A stretch of 64,000 nt of DNA from Vitellaria paradoxa (Eukaryota; Streptophyta; Magnoliopsida; Ericales; Sapotaceae), in contig CM034234.1 in NCBI GenBank assembly GCA_019916065.1, forward strand, positions 8,406,342 through 8,470,341. The letters are read 5' to 3'. The position numbers were made by a program, and so were the translations under genes. Below are positions 24,301-35,273 of the stretch, piece by piece (position 1 is the first letter of the stretch; every line of letters starts with the position of its first letter). The notes beneath the pieces are model-generated. The model was not told the DNA's origin. It saw nothing but the letters and a program-made list of their open reading frames with translations, and did not search any database.

Positions 24301-27300
24301 CCCACTATCTGCCCATCTCGTCTTCTATTCAGCTTTCTTCGGTCTTTCACCTTCACCACTACAACACAGACACTGTCCATATTCAAAAGGGTCATCATCT
24401 GCAAAGTAGAATACTTTCCATCCGAGGTACCTCCATAGTTGCTCATAGCATCCATACATGCTTGCTATACACTCTGCTATCTTTGCTTCCTACATCTACA
24501 AGTGAAATCTCCTGAATCTGACCTCGTGGATGGATCTGAAACACTAAAAAATCTTAGGAAGAGTTTTGGCTGAAAAACTAGAATTTTCAAGGGCCAAATT
24601 ACAATTTTCCATAACTTTGAGGCAAAATTACAATTTCTCAAAAGCTAGGGAAATTGTGGGGGCCAATCTGAAATTTTTAATAATTGTTAGGGTCTAACAA
24701 TTATTTTTCAAAACCTTGGGGACTAAAATATAGTTACATATAACTTGTGGGGATGGCTTGAAATATTCGAAACCATTTTCTTTTTCCTTTCACATCAGCT
24801 TCTGTGGAGCGTTCTAGTTTTGGCAGAAGTTGTGCACAGTGGAATTCCGGCAACGATTACGGCCACGTTCGATCTCCATTTCCGACGCGGTTTGTTCTGT
24901 TATGCTCCTCTCGTTGATCTCTATAATTCGGCATGCTCGAAAATAATTTTTGAGCAACTTTATTTCTGGACCAGTTTGCAAAAACTCACCATTTTTGCCC
25001 TTCGGCAACGTAAACAACATCGAACCAAACTCTAATGCCACTTGTTGGGGTCCAGAAAAATAAAGTAAAGCACATACAACACAAATCAATTTATATGGTC
25101 TGGACAAATTACCTACATCCACGCCTGTCTATCTTCCGTCACATTAAGATAATGGAAATACGAATACAAACTCCACGAAAGGGGAACACACTTTCTTCTT
25201 CTTCTCTGATTTAACAGAAGAATACAAAATTCTGTGTCTTATAAAGGAACTCACATTTTGTCTCTCAGAACTCTCACGGATGGTGGTTCACCGCACCACA
25301 CACACGGCTCCCCTCTCCCTTACAGTCCATTTATACATAAATAATAAAACGAAAAACTAAAATACGAGGGAAAAAGAGTACCTTTCGGGGTCCTCCCAAT
25401 GAACACCATCCACATCACATCTTGGGTGGAATATTGGTTAAAACCAAAAATAATAGCAATAAAGAAACCAACGACCACAAAATGTCAAACCACAGTCAGT
25501 CAACCTTTCTTAATAATGTTGACAAAATCGGAGTCTCTTATCTCTTGCTTAAAAAAAAAAAAAAAATGAAGAAAACTACCCAGTTAAGCAAATTAGACAG
25601 AATTTATACAGTATTTAACTTAGTTTTAAACGCTTTTTACCAAAATAAGATGAAAATTGTTGATAGGACAAACGATTTCACTTAAATTAAATTCGTTAAT
25701 TCAGGGCCCGTTTGACAATATTGTCATTTTTTATTGTTATTTTTCTATTACCGTTTTTTGTTTTTTATTTTCAGTTGCCGTTTATTTGTTTTGAAATGAA
25801 AATTAAAACTGCGTTTGGAAATACAAATTTATTTATAATTATTAATTTTTTATTTTAGAAATATTTAATTTTATTAGTTTTAAAAAATTAAGAGAACTTA
25901 ATAAAATATATTTTATATTAATTTAATTTAATTAATATACAGTAAATTATTTATTAAAATTATTTAATTCAATAAATATAAAATATATTAAATTACATTA
26001 AATTATATTATTTATTAAAAATAATTTAATAAAATATATTTCATATTAAATAAATAATTAAATTAGATTGATTATTAAATTAAATTATTTGTTTTTAAAT
26101 TAATTATTTATTAAAATTATTTAGTAAAATATATTTTATATAAATTAAATTAATTAAATCATAAATTATTTAATTTAATTATGATATTTATTTAAAATAA
26201 TTTAATAATAATTATTAAATTAAATTAAAAATTAATGTAATTTAATTATTTATTATTAATTATTTTATATAAATCAATTTAATTATTAAATTAAATAAAT
26301 TAATTATGATATTTATTTCAAATAATTTAGAAATAATTAATTATTAAATTAAATTAATTAATTTAGTTTTATTATTTATTAAAAATAATTTATATTATTT
26401 TATATAATTAATTTAATTTATTGAATTTAATTATATTATTTATTAAAATAACTTATTTTAATAAAATATTTGAATAAAATAATTTATTTTTATGTGATAT
26501 CCTAAAAATAGACAAAATTTTAAAATTGACAAAATATTGGCAACAGAAAAGAAAATTAGAGTGAAAATACATTTTTTCTATTTACGTTTTTCTATTTATG
26601 TTTTCTTTTTTTTTTTGAAACAAAAAAACGTAAATAAATTTATCAAACATATTTTTGTTGCGAGTTTACAAAATTTTTAAAACATAAATAAAAAAATAAA
26701 AAATCAATAAACAAATTTAAGCCAGCAACTAACAAAATTCATTTATCGATTATGCGAATTTACCTAAATTCGTTCGCTGCACAAATGATCCTAGACTCTA
26801 CTCACGTATTTATTATTTCTGCTGAATAGTTTTGTTGACGACATTTATTATTTTTAAAAATTATTTTTATTTGGTAAAAATATATAGAGATGAAAGAAGT
26901 ACAAAATTAAATGGTCCCCTTTATTGGTATTGACACGTAGTACGAATAAATGACACTTGGAAATTTAAATTTTTAAGTTGTCTTATTTTCATGTTTATAT
27001 TGGTATTATGCAAGAAAAGAATATTTTAAAAGATTAAAATAAATTTTATTTTTATTTATATTTTTAACAATTATATAAAAATAAATTTTAATTTATTTTG
27101 TAGCTTAACCAAAATAAAAAAATAATTTATTTTATTCAATTTATTTGTAAACTTTTGTCATTTTTTCTCGTCCTAAAATTTATTTTTCTATTCTTACAAT
27201 TTTTTTATAATCTTTTATTTTAATATTTGCCACCTTTATATTTTTTATCATTTTATAATATTACATTATTTTTAAAATATATTACTAGATTATAAGAATT

Positions 27301-28600
27301 AAAAAGATAGTATAGAATCTCATTAAATGAATGACTTGAGAACGATGACAAAAGTTTTTAAACAAAAAGAATAAAAGCAATTAATTTTTTTATTTGATTT
27401 AATTATTAAATAAAATAAAATAAAATGTATATTAATGTGATTGTTAAAAGTTAAATATAAATAAAATTTATTTTAGTCTTTGAAAATATTTTTCTATTAT
27501 TTTGCTAGTCTAAGGGTGTTTATTTAAATTTATAAATATTTTTTTATGAAAGGTAATTATTTCATTTTAAATTTTACATAAGAATGGGTAGCCAAAAAAA
27601 AGAGAGTTTTGTGATCTTACTTTATAAAAAAAAAAAAAAAATAGAGTGGAGCATAAGAGATTATTTATAGTAAACATCCTAAATTAAGTTTTAAGTATAC
27701 AGATGGATTGATCAAAGTTTTTTCTTTTAAAAAATTAGTATAATTTAATTTTTATAATAATAAATATTTTTTAACTTAGAATTAAAAATTTTTATCACGA
27801 TAAGGTAATTTATTTGTATAAGTGAATTTAAAAAAAATAGATTGTCCACTTATCAATTACTTTTTTAATTTTTATTATTTTTTATCAAATAAAAAACAAT
27901 TAAAAATAAATAAATGCTATCAACGCCAATCAAGGAGACTATTAAGCTTTATACCTCTTTCATCTTTATATATTTTTACAAGAAAAAATTAAGTTTCAAA
28001 AATAATAAATGCTGTCAACAAAACCATTCAGCATAAATAATAAACACGAATCTGGAATCGTTTATGCGGTAAACGAGTTTAACTAAATTCGCATACTCGA
28101 TAAACGGGTTTTTATCAGTGGATGGCTTAAATTCGTTTACTGAAACAACAAATTTAATTTATATAAAATCGTTTGTTCTATCAACAATTTTGTTCCTGTT
28201 ATGGTAAAAAGGCTTAAAACTGACCTAATAATACTGTACAAACTGTGTCTAACTTGGCTAGATGGGTAGTTTTCCCGTTAAAAAGAGGTCCTCTTACTGG
28301 CGAAAGGTTTTCCAGCCACCCTTGAAGCAATTTCTGGAAAGAAGAAAAATAAAATTGCTACAAACATAGGAAAACCAACCTCAATTGCGTTCAAGGCAGA
28401 ATTAAACAGAGTGGGAAGGGCTCTTTTCCCAACGTAAACATCTCCCTCGATTGACAAATGCTCATACCGGACTTCAATTTTCGGAATCTCAATTCCTACC
28501 CTGTATCCAACAAAAATAAAAACTTCAAACAAAGATTTAAACCAAAATTTACACAATTCATTTGAATTACATACATGCCTCTGCATAAGATACAGAAAGG

Positions 28601-28638
<38 letters not shown>

Positions 28639-29020
28639 ACCTATCAGTTCTGTCCCTGAGTCTACTAAGAAATTTCCCAATATCATCTTCGGCAACCTTG
28701 AATATGCTCTCCAGCAACTGCTTCTTATCTCGCATTCCAAGCTTGGTGACGTCGACTTCGTCGCGCACAATTCTTCCATCGTCGAGTACTTTGCTCAGCA
28801 CTCCCTTCCTCATTCGGTCATATGTTGGAAGCCTCTCGATAGCCGCCCACCGGAGCTCCTCCTCGTCCTCGTACCGCGTGCTCCGACTGAACACGTCCGG
28901 CGTAGCCTGCCACACCTCCCTGAAACTGGCCGACGCCCAACTCCTATTGCTTACCGACGCAAAACTCCTCCGGCTGCTCATCGACCCCGCCAGATCATCT
29001 CCCGCCAACGCTGCCGCCAT
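12353..29020 (-). CDS. Full-size PDR-type ABCG transporter, 20 exons, 1462 aa
   Basis: Exons in transcript order: 29020-28641, 28500-28380, 21188-21100, 20729-20645, 20526-20236, 20137-20047, 19247-18347, 18164-18004, 17807-17704, 16775-16610, 16498-16415, 15729-15581, 15292-14960, 14856-14566, 14462-14379, 14153-14020, 13914-13687, 13383-13212, 13070-12816, 12622-12353. All borders are GT-AG and the phases join without a stop (4389 nt with stop). Domain order is the reverse ABCG order, (NBD-TMD) twice. NBD1 has Walker [10 protein letters not shown] (about 203), signature GISGGQKKR (about 341) and Walker B LFMDE (about 363). NBD2 has GVSGAGKTT (about 906), LSTEQRKR (about 1013) and [12 protein letters not shown] (about 1037). 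PDR marks include [14 protein letters not shown] and [12 protein letters not shown]. The protein should export lipophilic or defence-related compounds at the plasma membrane. The sequence looks closest to the ABCG34/ABCG39/PDR3-like group, but the exact orthologue is not certain. Intron 2 is 7.2 kb because of nested insertions. Confidence 0.93.
15801..15971 (-). mobile_element. RTE-tailed retroposon (SINE or 5'-truncated RTE) in ABCG intron 12
   Basis: A 171-bp segment flanked by the 10-bp direct repeat ACTCGATTCA (15791-15800 and 15972-15981). Read on the minus strand it ends in the same motif as the LINE at the window start (GTAGCCGACCCCAACTAG, then GGCTTTGTTGA). It lies between the ABCG exons at 15581-15729 and 16415-16498, in the same orientation as the gene. 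It could be a 5'-truncated RTE copy or a SINE that shares the RTE tail. Confidence 0.6.
16834..17465. mobile_element. Non-autonomous hAT-type element with G-rich arms
   Basis: A 632-bp element with 12-bp perfect terminal inverted repeats (TAGGGATGTCAA / TTGACATCCCTA) and an 8-bp target duplication ATCAGCAG at 16826-16833 and 17466-17473, the size used by hAT transposases. Both arms carry repeats of GGGGAC and GGGTATGG; the centre (about 17150-17280) is almost pure A/T. It has no transposase. It lies in the ABCG intron between exons 16610-16775 and 17704-17807 and does not touch the splice sites. Confidence 0.85.
17492..17641. mobile_element. MITE-like palindromic element in an ABCG intron
   Basis: About 150 bp bounded by GCGTTTGGAGT and ACTCCAAATGC, directly beside the hAT element. 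The AT-rich interior resembles other members of this palindromic family in the window but in the opposite orientation. Confidence 0.5.
21398..21794 (-). repeat. 3' LTR of the intron-2 retrotransposon
   Basis: A 397-bp repeat. On the minus strand it runs from TGTTGGTTTTGACC to GGACCCCAACA, giving 6-bp inverted ends. It aligns over its full length with 25043-25449 with scattered substitutions and small indels. It contains a TTTATACATA stretch that may be part of its promoter. Confidence 0.85.
22266..22598 (+). repeat. Cassandra-type LTR 1
   Basis: A 333-bp LTR. It starts with an imperfect tandem of a unit like GAGGGACCTGCCTGTGAGG. Its 5S-like part has decayed most (GGGTGATCTCTTGG for GGGTGACCTCCTGG). 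Confidence 0.85.
22465..22545 (+). promoter_or_regulatory. 5S rRNA-like segment in LTR 1 (Pol III internal promoter relic)
   Basis: It contains GAACTCC, GTTAAGCGTAC and GCAGTACCAGAATGGG in the order found in 5S rRNA. The C-box area has substitutions, so promoter activity is doubtful. Confidence 0.7.
22745..23095 (+). repeat. Cassandra-type LTR 2 (middle)
   Basis: A 351-bp LTR, about 18 bp longer than the others because a short GTGAGAGACTCTCCC-containing stretch is duplicated near 22796-22835. It is followed at 23098 by a perfect primer-binding site. Confidence 0.85.
22966..23042 (+). promoter_or_regulatory. 5S rRNA-like segment in LTR 2
   Basis: It keeps GTTAAGCGTGCTC and GGTGACCTCCTGGGAAG, matching the 5S box A and box C regions, with one change in the intermediate element (ATAGG for ATGGG). 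Confidence 0.75.
23242..23575 (+). repeat. Cassandra-type LTR 3
   Basis: A 334-bp LTR with the best-kept 5S-like core. It is followed directly by the right copy of the AACAA target duplication. Confidence 0.85.
23447..23522 (+). promoter_or_regulatory. 5S rRNA-like segment in LTR 3, best preserved
   Basis: It keeps GTTAAGCGTGCTC and an unbroken GATGGGTGACCTCCTGGGA, identical to the intermediate element and box C of plant 5S rRNA. The 5' third of 5S rRNA is absent, so this is not a 5S gene. Confidence 0.78.
25043..25449 (-). repeat. 5' LTR of the intron-2 retrotransposon
   Basis: A 407-bp partner of the LTR at 21398-21794. Its outer end reads CCAAAA on the plus strand, one change from CCAACA in the partner. 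The differences spread along the pair show that the insertion is not recent. Confidence 0.85.
25706..26650. mobile_element. Possible AT-rich non-autonomous foldback element in ABCG intron 2
   Basis: Starts with GCCCGTTTGACAATATTG and ends near TTTATCAAACATA, giving loosely matching inverted ends around GTTTGAYAA. The interior (25850-26460) is nearly pure A/T made of TTTAATTAAATTA-like phrases that fold back many ways. A similar start and interior occur at about 34036-34560. No target duplication was fixed. Confidence 0.35.
26651..28379. other. AT-rich remainder of ABCG intron 2
   Basis: Low-complexity A/T-rich intronic DNA up to the exon at 28380-28500. Short phrases such as GCGAATTTACCTAAATTCGTT (26755-26775) and GTTTAACTAAATTCGCAT (28077-28094) recur and may belong to a repeat. 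No exon or RNA gene is visible. Confidence 0.5.
28602..28635. repeat. (GA)n microsatellite at the ABCG exon 1 / intron 1 border
   Basis: Seventeen GA dinucleotides end five bases before the donor of ABCG exon 1 (exon limit 28641). In the transcript this is a (CU/UC)n tract just inside intron 1, which could bind polypyrimidine-tract proteins. Confidence 0.9.
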
Positions 29021-29560
29021 TGCGATTTATCCAAAACCTACTCGCTCAACTCTTTCAGAAACAATCACTCCTATCAAGTTGTCAGCGGTCACGTACGGAT
29101 TGCTCGAATTTCCGCCAGTGATACTGGATTTTCAGAATAATCCGCCGAAATCCTAAAGAGACACCAAATAGTATCACTTTTGGCGCGAATGAGTTTTTTT
29201 TTTTATTTTTATCAACTGACTTTGCAATATTTTTTATCAATTTGTTCCTACCCAAAGAAAAACAATTATCTATATATACATCTATCTACTACTTATATTC
29301 GTATTCCGTGATGTGTGTAAATAACAAAAAAGATTAGTAAGCATGTACACAGGAGGGAGGTTTTTTAGTCTAAAGCAGAAGTCGGTGCAGTAATGTGTCA
29401 AATATCAATGAGTCGTCGCCGCCGCGAGAGAAAGTTTTCCGGCGAGTGTTGTGGTTGCGGCGAGACCTCCAACAAGGCTTCTGTAACAAGACGTGTTAGA
29501 TGAGATTCGCAGAAAGGGAATTGATTATGGCCATGTTTCAGAGAGAAAGAGAGATGAGCT
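29021..29560 (-). other. Probable ABCG 5'UTR
   Basis: Non-coding sequence upstream of the ABCG start. It is less AT-rich than the surroundings and has CT-rich stretches on the minus strand near 29540-29560, as in plant leaders. Start and possible introns in the leader cannot be fixed. Confidence 0.4.
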
Positions 29561-29582
29561 GAAACGGAGGCGGAGTGGGGTG

Positions 29583-29590
29583 TTTATAAG
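29583..29590 (-). promoter_or_regulatory. Candidate TATA box of the ABCG gene
   Basis: On the minus strand the sequence reads CTTATAAACA, about 25-35 bases upstream of a CT-rich stretch that could hold the transcription start. The assignment rests on position and match only. Confidence 0.3.
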
Positions 29591-29591
29591 T

Positions 29592-31788
29592 TCGGCAGTC
29601 AGTCGACTGGAGTTGCCACCGTAGCGGTGGGACCCTACGGCTTATTCTGGTCAGCGCCACATGTAGCGATCGTTTGGCCCAACAAAAATATACTAAAAAT
29701 TATCAACTTCCACTAGCTAAATTTCATTACATATAACTTTCACATTTTCTTCCAGCCAAAAGATATGACATTCCTTCGGCTTTTCACTGGTCGCTCTGCC
29801 AGGTTTGGGTTGCAACCCTGTCAGTTTTATTTATTTATTTTAAAATTATTGGGTGATTATTATTATTATTTTTTAAAGTTCGCCAGTTGGTGTGAAAAAC
29901 ATTTGCGCTCCTTTACTTTTACTTTTATACCCCTGATGCTGAAGACTAAAGTAATTTTTAAATTAGGTGTAAAAAGATTACTTTGATTATCTTACATTTA
30001 TATTAAAATATAAGATCCGTTTAGTTTACTATAAAACTCTGAAAATTTTTTAAAAATTCTAAAAATTTTTAAAAATTATTTATTTTTTTATCTCATTACA
30101 TAAATTATTAACGCACAATTTATCTCACTTTATCTCATTTTATCTCAATTTTTATCACTCCAAACAAGCTCATAAAAAGCGAATCAATTTTGATATTCTC
30201 TTAGTTTAACGTCCCGTCATAATTTTGAATGCCATAAATATTATAAATATTCTTTTAACTTTCTTCCTAAATTTCTCCTTTTTAATACCCATCTGTATGA
30301 TAAAAATAGATAAAAGGGTATTAAAAAATAAAAAAGGGGTATTTAGTTGGCCAAAAATAACTAATCAACTTTAATTTACCAATTTTTTATACTTTTTTTA
30401 ATCAAATTTTGTCATGTATTATTTTTACATCAAATTTTTTTATTTTTACTATACTTTTAATTAGCCAACCAAACATCCTAAAAAATTTACAAAAACAGAA
30501 AATGAATTAGAGAGAAAGAAGAGAGAAGGGAAGAAAAATAAATTCAAAATACATAGTGTGCATTTGCCCCATTGAATAATAGTTATAGGAATAATATATT
30601 ATTAATTATATTTGGATATTTGCTACACTATTTCATAAAATAATTCAATTTTAACAATATTTTATTATTATTTTTCTTATTTTTAAGATAAAAATAGTAA
30701 GATAAAGAAAAAGTTCTAAATTTTTATTTTTTTAAGGAAAATAACAACTTTAAAAAAATTTCTCAAATGTATATAAATTTTAATTATTATAATTTAATAT
30801 TAGTACATTTAATTACTGATTGTGACCGAAAAATTTTATAATCTATGTTCAATTATTTATATATGGTATTTGTACTAAATTTGTATTTTTTAATATAATA
30901 AACATTTTTTCTTATGAATGTAGTGTTTTATTCATTAACTTTCAAATTTAAGAAATAAATTAAATTTAAGAAAACAACTTTTCAAAATTAACAAGAATAA
31001 ATAAAAAGTATAAATTGAATAAATTGAGAAATACCACTAGCATATTATCCTTAATAGTATTATTTTTTGTAAGAAAAAATAAAAATCAAACTTTTTTCAT
31101 ATGTAAAATCGTTATCTAAATTTTTTATTTTTTTATTATTACTGTAGAAATTTGCATATACCATTTAAATTTGATACATTTTTACAAATAACAATTTATT
31201 AAGAAGTTGATAGTTATAAACTATTTATTCATGTTTCTAATTAACTATTTTTATTAGAGATATTACAATTAAATGAGGTGTGCACACACAAATTCTATTT
31301 ACTAGTATTACATGCATGATTCCCGAATAACATAGAGGGGCACTGTTATTTTTCTTACTCATCAATGGAAGTCTCCTTTATTTTATTTTATTTTTTTTTT
31401 TGCCCGGCGGGCGGGGTTGTGTGTGTAAGTAGTCAGTCTCTTTCGTCTTCGCCATTATTCACGGGAACCACTTGCCTTGTCTGACTAATTAAGCATTTGG
31501 TTAGGTTTTCCTTTCCTTTCAACATTAATTAAGTATAGGGGTCACCAAGGAATGCTTATCCAACTGGTTTTGGACGTACCAAACCATTTAAGTGCTTCAC
31601 TCCTTTTCTTCCTTCTCATTAGGATTCAATGCATTAACAAAAAAATTAATACAATTACAACAACCCCTTATCCCCTAATAGGTCTCCATAATTACGTGAG
31701 ACATTAATTCTGATAGCTAAATCTCATTGATTACTTAAACTATTTGTCGAATCTGATTTGAATATTTTGTTTCCTTGAATTGAGTAAA
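29592..31788. other. Intergenic, AT-rich, upstream of the ABCG gene
   Basis: No gene is visible. The first few hundred bases are the likely ABCG promoter region. One MITE-like palindrome lies at 30014-30170. Further right the DNA is A/T-rich until about 31400. Confidence 0.5.
30014..30170. mobile_element. MITE-like palindromic element
   Basis: Bounded by GATCCGTTTAGTTTACT and CACTCCAAACAAGC, with the recurrent interior TTTATCTCATTACATAAATT. This interior is shared with 49219-49363 and 62278-62398. Confidence 0.5.
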
Positions 31789-32098
31789 TTTACATGAGTC
31801 AGCTTTTACCACCCCAAGGTCTCAAGTTCAAGTCTCCTCTCTAGCAAAAACTTGGGGCCAGCCTCCCGAGCGCAAAGCGTAGTAAAGGTTGGTAGGACGG
31901 GCCTCCTTGGCTGGACGAACCGTATCCAGTTCTTGGGTGTAGGTCTGACTCCCCGCCGCTACGCGAGTTCGCGATTGACCGCTATACATGTTGAGGGGCC
32001 GGTATGTGTAGCACAAACCAAAAGAGATTCACTCTCTAGGGGTTTGGCCTAGGGAGTGAATCTCTCGAGGTTAAATCCCTTTACATGGGTCAGCTTTT
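31789..32098. repeat. 272-bp segment flanked by 19-bp near-identical direct repeats
   Basis: TTTACATGAGTCAGCTTTT (31789-31807) recurs with one change at 32080-32098. The GC-richer segment between them has a GTTCAAGTCTCC stretch resembling a Pol III B box and a strong hairpin at 32024-32064. A T-run follows the right repeat, which is outside the place expected for a retroposon tail. It may be a tRNA-derived retroposon or another small insertion; the family is not recognised. Confidence 0.45.
32024..32064. repeat. Hairpin with 17-bp arms and 7-nt loop
   Basis: GAGATTCACTCTCTAGG (32024-32040) pairs with CCTAGGGAGTGAATCTC (32048-32064) with a single mismatch that is a G-U pair in RNA. The loop is GGTTTGG. 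Confidence 0.8.
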
Positions 32099-32911
32099 TT
32101 TTTTTTTTTTTTCACTGGTAATTGTTTAAATCCATAGAATTTTTTATATGAATTTTAAAAAAAATCAAATTTTTAGCCTCCTTTTGTTTTTGAAGTAAAC
32201 AATCTCAAAAACATTTTCCTTGTTTTAATTCCTTGTTTGGTAAGACAGAAGTCAGTAAATTTTCTTTTTTCATAAATTTTTTTTCCTTTTAAAAGCTTAA
32301 AAATGATTTACTTTGCCAAATTTCGGAAGTTAATTTTAGAGTCATGCCCACACAAATATGATTGTCAAATTTACATATGATAAAATGAAAAAAAAATATT
32401 TTTTTAGTAAAAGATACCTCAACAAGATAGAAAAAGATTGATATATGACAAGAAATGATGCTAATAAAGAATAATGATTTAAAGAGAGAGAGATATTAAG
32501 GGAAGATAATAAATGGTACGTGTAAAAAAATTTTATAATTGACAACCCAATACTAGAAGATGAAAAAAAAATATTATTTTTAGACTTAAAATATTTTTCT
32601 ATGTAAAATGTTTTTCTATGTAAAATGTTTTACGTAAAGACAAACCGACCCTTAGTAAATATATATATATATATATATATAAGACAAAAAAAAGTATAAA
32701 ATAATAAATTAACTCATTTTTTAAAATGTCAAACGGAACCAATGTCTGTTTATTTGGGGATACAAGGGAAAGGGTTGGATTTATTAACAGGTGGATCACA
32801 CAAATATCCCTGTGGTAAAAACAATTATTTTTGGGGGGGGGGGTCATTTTTTTTCACTTGTAAAAAAAATAAAATTAAATATAAAATATTTATATACATA
32901 ATTATAATTTC

Positions 32912-33122
32912 TTTTTTTTTTTTGGTGAAGAGACAATTACCCGGTGGACTTTTCGGGCGTCAAGTTACAAAACTTGGGAAGGATAACGCAGGACTTTACT
33001 ACCACAGCCTCCCACTTACGACCTGACTATCCAAGTGATGATTTGAACCTACGATCTGAACATATCACTCAATCCTTAAACTCAATTCTCATTTCATTAA
33101 ACCAATCAGTAGCGGTGGATTG
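32912..33122 (-). mobile_element. SINE with 15-bp target duplication
   Basis: A 211-bp element between perfect direct repeats CATAATTATAATTTC (32897-32911 and 33123-33137). On the minus strand it ends in a poly(A) tail (T-run at 32912-32922) and contains GTAGGTTCAAATCATC (around 33040-33055), a match to the tRNA-type B box. Direct repeats, A-tail and B box together make a tRNA-derived SINE the best call. The A box is not clear. Confidence 0.75.
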
Positions 33123-33137
33123 CATAATTATAATTTC

Positions 33138-35159
33138 GATTAATTCAGTTGTAACTGAAAACAAACTGAATGGCCTAGTCCCTAGCTAAATCTTTCTTCT
33201 CTCCTCCTAGTTCCAAGCAAATGGCTTGGTGGGGGGGGGGGGGGGGGAGTTGAAGGTTGCTAAATAAATATTCAAATCACCATGAACTCAATCGAATCGA
33301 ATTAATTAAAATAATTTAATTCGATTTTATATTTTATATTTTGTATTTCATTTTTTTTATTTAAGAATCAAAATAATTCCGACAATTCAAATAAAAATTA
33401 AATAATTAAATTGAAAACTCAATAAATATTCATATAAACAATGGAATTGTCCTGTTCAATTCTTTTTGTTGTTATATTTCTCTACTTTTTATTTCGTTTT
33501 ATCTAAATTAGGAGATTAATTGGCACATATCTTGCATGTGCAAGTAGTAAGTAATTTATACAAAGATGGAAATGACCATAAATGACAATATGGTAGATTA
33601 GCATTTAACAAAAATAGTTATTTTATAAAAAAAATACCATAATTAATAAGATGGTAAAATTTTTAATTATAAAAATAAATTTTTATTAAATAATTTTGAA
33701 TATAAAAAACCTTAATTAACATGATTTGAAATTAAGGGACGCATTAATTAGGTATTCTCTCTTAAAGTACATCTAGTCTACAAATAACAGGCAAAGAAAA
33801 AAAATTATTTTATTATTTTATTTTCTTAAAATATAGTCTATAAAATAAGATGTTGAAAAATATTATTTTATTTTCTTAAAATATGAAAAAATTTTACATT
33901 AACCTCTTCCTACTCAAGTTTCTGGTCAGCACCATTCCCACACGTAAATGTGATCATCCACCTTTCAAAGACGTGTGTGGTTGAACTTTTTGTCGTTAGG
34001 TTGGGAAATACATGCATGTTTAACTAGAACTTTTAGGGCCGGTTTGATGAATACGTCAACTATTTTTTAGTTCTTTTTTTTTTTTTTGGTTCAGCTTCTA
34101 TATTTAGTTTTTTATTTTTAATTTTATTTTTATAGTAGAAAAAATAAAAATTTAAAAGTGCGTTTGATAACAATATTTGTTAATTGGTAGTTATAATTGT
34201 TAATTAAATTTAATTATTTTAATTATATTATTTGTTAAAAATAATTTAATCTAGTAAAAATAAAATATATTAAATAAAAATTATTATGTTATTTTTTAAA
34301 AAATAATTTAATAAAATATATTTTCATGTTAATTTATCTAATTAACTTAATTTAATTTGATTTAATTAATTAATTATATTCAATTATATTATTTATTAAA
34401 TTTAATTAATTTAATTTACACATAATTAATTTAATTTAGTTAATTATTAATAATTAATTAGATTATATTTAATATATAATTTTAATTGAATTATATTTAA
34501 TATATGTTTATATTAAATAAAAATAATATGTTATTAATTTAATATATTAATATATTTCTATATATTAGTTAAATATTTATTATTAAATAATAATATATTT
34601 GACAATGACGACAGATGGGTGGGGGTGGTGGTAGCGATGGGAGTGGCGTGGACGGATGTGGGTGACAACCAGCGAATAGTAGTGGTTGATGGTAGATGAT
34701 AGTTGTGACTAGTAGTGGTTGTGAAAGAAAATAAATACATAATAACCTGTTTGGCAAAACTATTATTATGTTCAGTTTTTAATTTTTGTATTTGATAACT
34801 TTGTATCCTCTCGAAAGTCCAATCTAAACCTAAAAAGTTATCTAGAATATTAATGTGGTCTCTATCAAAGAATTTTTCAATACTTAAGTTAACAAGAGAG
34901 TTGAGAAAAACTGTTTGGCAAAGTTTCAGTAATGTAAATATGTTATACTTGTATCCTTGTGAGGTGGTAATATATATACATATATATATATGGGAAACCT
35001 CACGTGAAATAGCATACATTACATGCAACTGCATGTAATCGTGCTTTCTCCTTCTCCAATGAGGTGATTGATTGAGCATATATAATGTTATTTCATTATG
35101 ATTTTGCAATGAATTTTAAGTGTTTTATCTACGTAAATCTCATAAGTTATAATGAAGTG
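33138..35159. other. AT-rich intergenic region
   Basis: Holds a G-run at about 33230-33248, a possible AT-rich foldback element from about 34036 (GGGCCGGTTTGATGAAT start, A/T-only core), and a GGTGG-rich patch at 34616-34640. A (TA)n stretch lies at 34970-34990. No coding exon was found. Confidence 0.45.
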
Positions 35160-35273
35160 AGCTAATTTGCATACTTGTGGATGTTTGCAGGTGTTTGGTG
35201 CTTCTTTAGAGAAAGAAAGATGAGAAGGAGAGTTAAAAGAGCAAGAACTAAAGTTGGGGATGAAGCAGTGCAA

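Larger units (their letters stand above)
21398..25449 (-). mobile_element. Non-autonomous LTR retrotransposon in ABCG intron 2
   Basis: Two similar LTRs, 21398-21794 and 25043-25449, both starting TGTTGGGGTCC on the plus strand, flank 3.25 kb of internal DNA. A 5-bp target duplication ATAAT lies at 21393-21397 and 25450-25454. On the minus strand a primer-site-like TGGCATTAGAG follows the right LTR after two bases, close to the TGGTATCAGAGC pattern pairing with initiator-Met tRNA. A polypurine tract (AGGTGGAGGGGGTGAT) precedes the left LTR. So the element reads right to left, the same direction as the ABCG gene. No gag, protease, integrase or reverse transcriptase could be recognised inside. 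A Cassandra-type element is nested in it. Confidence 0.85.

Noticed and set aside
24036..24515. Open frame of 159 codons inside the intron-2 LTR element
   Set aside because: It lies against the direction of the element, has no gag, protease or polymerase motif, and looks like chance in CT-rich DNA.
12353..29020. ABCG gene as a pseudogene because of its many insertions
   Set aside because: All 20 exons join in phase with GT-AG borders and all Walker and signature motifs are kept.
34558..35109. Minus-strand open frame of 183 codons
   Set aside because: It consists of low-complexity AT-rich and GGTGG-derived sequence, with no family motif or plausible exon limits.
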